Assembly (NCBI RefSeq): GCF_016107305.1
Contig: NZ_RCVR01000001.1
Location: 310,001-374,000, forward strand
DNA length: 64,000 nt
From: Roseomonas sp. KE2513
Lineage (GTDB): Bacteria; Pseudomonadota; Alphaproteobacteria; Acetobacterales; Acetobacteraceae
Direction of reading: 5' to 3'
Shown here: positions 58,544 through 64,000 of the stretch, in pieces
Layout of the letters: every line of letters begins with the position of its first letter
How positions within the stretch are numbered: the stretch's first letter is position 1
Notes under the pieces: generated by a model
Databases searched by the model: none
What the model saw: only the letters and a program-made list of their open reading frames with translations
What the model was told of the DNA's origin: nothing
Translations under genes and position numbers: made by a program

Positions 58544-59235
58544 GCGCGCTGCGGGTTCTCTCCACCCTCGCGGTGGCGGGGGCGATGCGGGGCATGGTGC
58601 CGCGGATGGAGGCGGCGGCCGGCGTGCCGGTGGCGGCGGAGTTCGCACCCACCCAGGGGCTGATGCCGCGCCTTCGGGGCGGCGAGGCGGCCGATCTCGT
58701 GATCCTCACGGCCGAAGGGATCGCGGAGCTGGCGGCGGAAGGGCTGGTCGATCCCGCCAGCGCGGTTGATCTCGTGCGCTCGCATATCGGAATAGCCGTG
58801 CGGGCGGGTGCGCCACATCCGGAGATCGGCACGGCGGAGGCGCTGCGGGCGGCACTCCTTGAAGCGCCCTGCGTCGCCTATTCGCGCAGCGGCGCCAGCG
58901 GCATCGCCTTCGCGGCATTGATCGAGCGGCTAGGCATCGCGGAAGCGGTGAATGCCCGCGCGAAGGTCATCCCGGCGGGCTTCACGGCGGAGCTGGCGGT
59001 GCGCGGCGAGGCCTCGCTCGCCGTGCAGCAGGTGAGCGAGTTGCTTGCCGTGCCTGGGATCGAGCTCGTCGGGCGCCTGCCGGCGGAGGTGGGCACGGTG
59101 GCGGTCTTTTCCGCCGCCATTCCCCGCGCCTCCGCGCAACCGGAAGCGGCGGGGCGGCTGATCCGCTTCCTTGCCTCGGCCGAGGCCGCGCCGGTGCTGG
59201 AGGCGGCGGGGCTGGAGCCGATCGCGGCGGGCTGA
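58540..59235 (+). CDS. ModA-like substrate-binding domain protein without an obvious signal peptide
   Basis: A 231-residue protein of the periplasmic type-II binding fold (SBP_bac_11 / molybdate-binding-like), with LRVLSTLAVAGAMRGMVPRM at the start, RLRGGEAADLVILTAEGI, YSRSGASGIAFAALIERLGI and EVGTVAVFSAAIP. The mature fold begins at residue 4, so there is no room for a classical signal peptide. It overlaps the hydroxyacid dehydrogenase gene by ATGA. Either the annotated start is wrong or the protein works in the cytosol, for instance as a ligand sensor or a tautomerase-like enzyme. The substrate is unknown. Confidence 0.78.
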   Translation: MSALRVLSTLAVAGAMRGMVPRMEAAAGVPVAAEFAPTQGLMPRLRGGEAADLVILTAEGIAELAAEGLVDPASAVDLVRSHIGIAVRAGAPHPEIGTAEALRAALLEAPCVAYSRSGASGIAFAALIERLGIAEAVNARAKVIPAGFTAELAVRGEASLAVQQVSELLAVPGIELVGRLPAEVGTVAVFSAAIPRASAQPEAAGRLIRFLASAEAAPVLEAAGLEPIAAG

Positions 59236-59241
59236 ACCCCT

Positions 59242-60231
59242 CTACTGGCGCTCGATCCCCGCCCGCTCGATCACCCCGGACCAGCGGGCGATCTCGGCGT
59301 GGACGGCTTCCTTCACCGCGGCCGGCAGCGTGGCCGGGCGTGGGGCGAGGCCGAGTTCGCCGAGGCGGGCGCGCAGGGTGGGATCCGCGAGCACGGCGGC
59401 CGTGGTCTCGGACAGCCGCGCGACGACGGCGGGCGGCGTGCCGGCGGGGACGGCGATGGCGTACCAGGTCTGGATGTCGAAGCCGGGATCGCCGAGGAGT
59501 TCGGCGACCGTCGGCACCTCCGGCAGCAGGGAGGAGCGCTCGCGGGAGGTGATGGCGAGCGCCCGTGCCTCCCCGCCCCGGATCTGGCCGAGGACGGAGG
59601 AGGCGGGTTCCACCACCAGTTCCACCTCCCCGTTGCGCAGCGCGACAAGGGCAGCGGGGGTGCCGCGATACGGCACATGGGTCAGGCGGATGCCGGCGGC
59701 GGCCTGGATGGCTTCCGCCACGAAGTGCTGAGTGCTGCCGACGCCGACGGTCGCGACATGCAGCCGGTCCGGTGTCTCCTTCGCGCGGCGGGAGAGCTCG
59801 GCCATGTCTCGGGGCGCCTCCGGTCCGGTGCCGGCGAGGAGGACGAGGCCCACCGAAGCGACCATTGCGACGGGCTCCACGTCCGTGAACGGATCGTAGG
59901 GCAGGCGGCGGTAAAGGGCGGCGGAGACCGCGTAGCCGTTGTTGATGAGCATGAGCGTGTGCCCGTCCCGCGCGCGGGCGAGGTTTTCGGCCGCCATGGT
60001 GCCGCCGGCACCCGGGCGGTTCTCCACCACGACGGGTTGGCCGAGCGCGGCTGCCAGGGAGGGGGCGATCAGGCGGGCCACGATGTCCGTGGTGCCACCG
60101 GCGCCGAAGCCCTGGAGGAAGCGGATGGGACGGTCCGGCCAGGCCGGCTGAGCGGTCGCGGCGCGGTGCATGGCCGGCAGCGCAAGCAGGCCAAGCGCGG
60201 CGCGGCGCCCCAGGCGCGGAGCATGGGTCAT
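59242..60231 (-). CDS. Bug family tripartite tricarboxylate transporter substrate-binding protein
   Basis: A periplasmic receptor of 329 residues. The leader contains LGRRAALGLLALPAMHRA and cleaves near ATAQP. Motifs: RPIRFLQGFGAGGTTDIVAR, QPVVVENRPGAGGTMAAENL, LTHVPYRGTPAALVAL and LPEVPTVAELLGDPGFD. ATG 60231 was chosen because the frame upstream to 60594 codes for Arg/Pro-rich sequence with no leader. It converges with the ModA-like gene (six bases apart) and diverges from the NTF2-fold gene. Confidence 0.9.
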   Translation of the reverse strand: MTHAPRLGRRAALGLLALPAMHRAATAQPAWPDRPIRFLQGFGAGGTTDIVARLIAPSLAAALGQPVVVENRPGAGGTMAAENLARARDGHTLMLINNGYAVSAALYRRLPYDPFTDVEPVAMVASVGLVLLAGTGPEAPRDMAELSRRAKETPDRLHVATVGVGSTQHFVAEAIQAAAGIRLTHVPYRGTPAALVALRNGEVELVVEPASSVLGQIRGGEARALAITSRERSSLLPEVPTVAELLGDPGFDIQTWYAIAVPAGTPPAVVARLSETTAAVLADPTLRARLGELGLAPRPATLPAAVKEAVHAEIARWSGVIERAGIERQ

Positions 60232-60387
60232 GGAAGGCCTCCCTGGTCCGCGAATCCCCGGTTTGCCCGGGCTGGCGGATTTTGCGGCATCTGGCCGGGC
60301 GGCGGCATCGGGCGTCAAGCCGGTCGTATCGCCAGGGGCGCCGGCCCGGCCTATGGTCCGCGCCGCCAGGATTCGAGGGGGAACGGG

Positions 60388-61002
60388 ATGTCGGACGCCG
60401 CCATGCTGCGCCGTATGCAGGTGATGGAGCTGGTGCAGAACTGGGCCGTCTGGCGCGATGCCGGGGACTGGGAACGCTTCCGCACGGTCTGGGCGCCCGA
60501 GGGCCGGATGATGGCCACTTGGTGTCAGGCGCCGGCCAACGGCTTCATCAAGGCGAGCCAGGAGGGCTGGGCGAAGGGGGTCTCGATCCTCCACTTCCTC
60601 GGCGGCTGCTCCGTCGATATCGAGGGGCGGCGCGCGATCGCCCAGACGAAGATGACCATCTCCCAGCGCGCCCCGGTGGACGGCGTGGTGGTGGACGTGG
60701 TCTGCACCGGTCGCTTCTACGACTTCATCGAGGAGAAGGCGGACGGTTGGAAGATCGTCCTTCGCCAGCCGATCTACGAGAAGGACCGGATGGACCCTGT
60801 GGACCCTGCGGCGCGCCTGGAACTCGATGGCGCCCTACTCGCGCGTTTCCCCGAGGGCTACCGGCACCTCGCCTATCTCCAGACCCGCATCGGCTACGAC
60901 GTGAAGACCGACATGCCCGGGCTGAAGGGCGAGAAGGTTGCAGCCCTCTACGCCGCCGGCGCCGCCTGGCTGCGCGGTGAGGCGCTTTCCTGGGAGGAAT
61001 GA
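60388..61002 (+). CDS. NTF2-fold (SnoaL-like) protein
   Basis: A 204-residue protein whose first 130 residues match the SnoaL/NTF2 cone fold: MLRRMQVMELVQNWAVWRDA, DWERFRTVWAPEGRMM, HFLGGCSVDIEGRRAIAQTK and CTGRFYDFIEEKADGWKI. This fold hosts small enzymes (isomerases, hydrolases) and ligand binders. The C-terminal 70 residues, including FPEGYRHLAYLQTRIGYDV, extend beyond the core and are typical of an uncharacterised subgroup. The start has a GAGGGGGAACGG ribosome site. The FMN reductase gene follows 28 bases later. Function unknown. Confidence 0.72.
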   Translation: MSDAAMLRRMQVMELVQNWAVWRDAGDWERFRTVWAPEGRMMATWCQAPANGFIKASQEGWAKGVSILHFLGGCSVDIEGRRAIAQTKMTISQRAPVDGVVVDVVCTGRFYDFIEEKADGWKIVLRQPIYEKDRMDPVDPAARLELDGALLARFPEGYRHLAYLQTRIGYDVKTDMPGLKGEKVAALYAAGAAWLRGEALSWEE

Positions 61003-61030
61003 TCCCTCCCCATTCCTGGAGTCATCGTTG

Positions 61031-61591
61031 ATGAGTGAATTCAAGATCCTCGGCATCTCGGGCAGCCTGCGGAAAGCCTCCTTTAACACCGCCGCGCTGC
61101 GTGCCGCGGCCGAGCTGGCGCCCGAGGGGGTGACGGTCACGATCTACGAGGGACTGGGGAACATCCCGCCCTATGACGACGACATCCGGACAGGCGCCGG
61201 CTACCCGGCGCCGGTCGAAGCCTTCCGCTCGGCCGTGCGGGCCGCGGATGCCGTGATCTTCGCGACGCCCGAGTACAACTACTCGATTTCCGGCGTGCTG
61301 AAGAACGCGATCGACTGGGCCTCCCGCCCGCCCGAGCCCTCCTTTGACGGGAAGGCGGTGTCGATCATTGGGGCGACGCAGGGGATACTCGGCACGGCGC
61401 GGGCTCAGTACGACCTGCGGAAGATGTGCGTGTTCCTGAACGCCTATGCCCTGAACAAGCCGGAGGTGATGATCTCCCAGGCCGGCTCGAAGTTCGACGG
61501 CGAGGGGCGACTGACCGACGAGACCTCCCGCAAGCTGATCGCGGACCAAGTGGTGGCGCTCCGGGCCTGGGCGCTGCAGCTGCGCAAATAG
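61031..61591 (+). CDS. NADPH-dependent FMN reductase family protein
   Basis: A 186-residue flavodoxin-like reductase. The FMN phosphate loop is GISGSLRKASFN (8-19) and the isoalloxazine loop is PEYNYSISGVLKNAIDWASR (80-99). GATQGILGTARAQYDLRKM completes the FMN_red signature. Relatives reduce quinones, azo dyes, chromate or free flavin. ATG 61031 gives the family start; the open upstream frame from 60938 lies in the preceding gene. It probably shares a transcript with the NTF2-fold gene. Cytosolic. Confidence 0.92.
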   Translation: MSEFKILGISGSLRKASFNTAALRAAAELAPEGVTVTIYEGLGNIPPYDDDIRTGAGYPAPVEAFRSAVRAADAVIFATPEYNYSISGVLKNAIDWASRPPEPSFDGKAVSIIGATQGILGTARAQYDLRKMCVFLNAYALNKPEVMISQAGSKFDGEGRLTDETSRKLIADQVVALRAWALQLRK

Positions 61592-61710
61592 GGGTGGCGG
61601 CGCGCCCCTTGGCGGGGCGCGCCCCGGCGTCGTAGCCTCCCCGCGGGACGCTTCACGGCCGATCGGCAAAACCGGGAACCAACCCGGCCACTGGATGACG
61701 GAGACCGCGC

Positions 61711-62651
<941 letters not shown>

Positions 62652-62655
<4 letters not shown>

Positions 62656-64000
62656 GCGGTGCCCGCCTGCCGGAAGGGCCGCATCTGGGCGGCGTGCCCC
62701 ACAACGACGACGGCGTGCCCGCGCCGGGCGAGATGGGCGGCATCCCGCGTGGACCGGAGGCGCCCGCGCCGCGGCCGCCGCTCGTGCACGCGCTGCGCGA
62801 CGCGGGGCTCGCGGCTTTAGTCGCCCTCGGCCTCTTCGTGCCGCTGGTGGGGCTGCGGACGGATGTCGGGCCGAGCGGCGGCGGGCTGATCCTGCGCACG
62901 CGCTGGGCGGATGTCGCGATCCTCGTCGGCATCGTCTTCGCCGGGCGGCTGGCAATGAACCTGTGGTCCTCCCTGCGGCCGGCGGGCAGGCCGCGGACGG
63001 CGCGGCGCACGGCGCAGCTCGCGCGCATCGGCACCTTCGTGGCGCCGCTCTTCCTCGCCTTTGCCGTGCTGATGCCGCTGCTGCCCTGGACGACGCGCTA
63101 CGGTCTCGACCTTGGCGTGCTCGTGCTGACCTATGTGATGCTCGGCTGGGGGCTGAACATCGTGGTCGGGCTCGCGGGGCTGCTGGACCTCGGCTACGTC
63201 GCCTTCTACGCGGTCGGCGCCTATACCTACGCGCTGCTCTCGACCACCTACGGGCTGTCGTTCTGGGTCTGCCTGCCACTGGCGGGGATCTTCGCGGCCT
63301 TCGCGGGCATGCTGCTCGGCTTTCCGGTGCTGCGGCTGCGCGGCGATTACCTGGCGATCGTGACGCTGGCTTTCGGCGAGATCATCCGTGTGGTGCTGCT
63401 CAACTGGGTCTCGCTGACGGGTGGGCCGAACGGCATCTCTGGCATCCCGCGCCCCTCCTTCTTCGGGCTGAGCTTCAGCGCGGGCGGCGGGCCCGGCAGC
63501 TTCGCGGATTTCTTCGGGCTGGAACCCTCCCCCACGCACAGGGCGGTGTTCCTCTACTACCTCATCCTCGTGCTCGCGCTGCTGACGAACTGGGTGACGC
63601 TCCGCCTGCGTCGCCAGCCGCTCGGCCGCGCCTGGGAGGCGCTGCGGGAGGACGAGATCGCCTGCCGCGCGCTCGGCATCAACGTGACGAACACGAAGCT
63701 GACGGCCTTCGCCATCGGCGCCATGTTCGGCGGCTTCGCCGGCGCCTTCTTCGCGACGCGCCAGGCCTTTGTCTCGCCCGAGAGCTTCACCTTCATCGAG
63801 AGCGCCATCATCCTCGCCATCGTCGTCCTGGGGGGGCTCGGCAGCCAGCTCGGCGTCGCCATCGCGGCGCTGGTGCTCATCGGCGGCTTCGAGGCCTTCC
63901 GCGACTTCGAGGAGTACCGGATGCTCGTCTTCGGCGCGGCCATGGTGGTGATCATGGTGTGGCGGCCGCGCGGGCTGGTCTCCTCCCGCAAGCCCTCCGT
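62652..64000 (+). CDS. livM: branched-chain amino acid ABC transporter permease LivM, cut by window edge
   Basis: The frame starts at ATG 62652, overlapping livH, and is open to the right edge, giving 449 residues with no stop. A Pro/Gly-rich cytoplasmic leader of about 45 residues and two extra membrane segments precede the BPD_transp_2 core. Core motifs are YVMLGWGLNIVVGLAGLLDL, RLRGDYLAIVTLAFGEIIRV, TGGPNGISGIP, EALREDEIACRALGINVTNT and SAIILAIVVLGGLGSQLG, followed by WRPRGLVSSRKPS. The last motif is normally near the C-terminus, so only a short tail is missing. Inner membrane. Confidence 0.93.

Overview
The window is about 70% GC DNA from an alphaproteobacterium, most likely an Acetobacteraceae of the Roseomonas type. 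This is inferred from the gene order (djlA, amidase, rnpB, mraZ, dcw cluster, lpxC, bamD, recN, ligA), the frequent GTG starts, the meso-diaminopimelate type of MurE and the four solo tripartite-tricarboxylate (Bug) receptors. No 16S gene or tRNA was seen, so the genus is not proven. There is no gene-free stretch longer than 300 bases, and no prophage, insertion sequence, CRISPR array or recognisable defence island.

Layout. 1-3000: an AsmA-family gene running off the left edge, djlA, and a zinc amidase. 3140-3546: the RNase P RNA. 3834-23019: a complete, collinear dcw cluster (mraZ rsmH ftsL ftsI murE murF mraY murD ftsW murG murC murB ddl ftsQ ftsA ftsZ). Nearly every gene start overlaps the preceding stop, and the cluster closes with a strong intrinsic terminator. 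23241-29824: lpxC, bamD, recN and ligA, with an endonuclease V gene on the opposite strand between recN and ligA. 29829-41712: mixed single genes (methyltransferase, MFS and LysE transporters, Bug receptor, aminopeptidase P, DUF1127 protein, prmA, uvrD, BASS-like transporter, metF). 41917-43539: mlaA and mlaC for outer-membrane lipid asymmetry. 43821-53713: RgpF-like protein, GNATs, ettA, HNH protein, LysE exporter, SH3 protein, OsmC, ABC solute receptor, M29 aminopeptidase, PCu(A)C copper chaperone. 53732-61591: a small-molecule carboxylate region with three Bug receptors, an RraA-fold aldolase candidate, an Ldh-family oxidoreductase, a beta-hydroxyacid dehydrogenase, a ModA-like protein without an obvious export signal, an NTF2-fold protein and an FMN reductase. 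61711-64000: livH and the start of livM of a branched-chain amino-acid type ABC importer, cut by the right edge.

How the genes work together. The dcw block makes the UDP-MurNAc-pentapeptide (MurB to MurF, Ddl), moves it onto lipid (MraY, MurG), polymerises and crosslinks it at the septum (FtsW, FtsI) and builds the division machine (FtsZ, FtsA, FtsQ, FtsL). LpxC, BamD, MlaA and MlaC, and possibly the AsmA-family protein, serve the outer membrane. RecN, endonuclease V, LigA and UvrD form a DNA-repair theme. The right third is uptake and catabolism of organic acids and amino acids.

I did not find a convincing undescribed system. The best leads are the putative carboxylate operon at 54888-59235 with its apparently leaderless ModA-like member, the very long Ala/Pro tail on FtsL, the 8-base-period repeat upstream of mraZ, and the repeated near-zero spacing of convergent gene ends.
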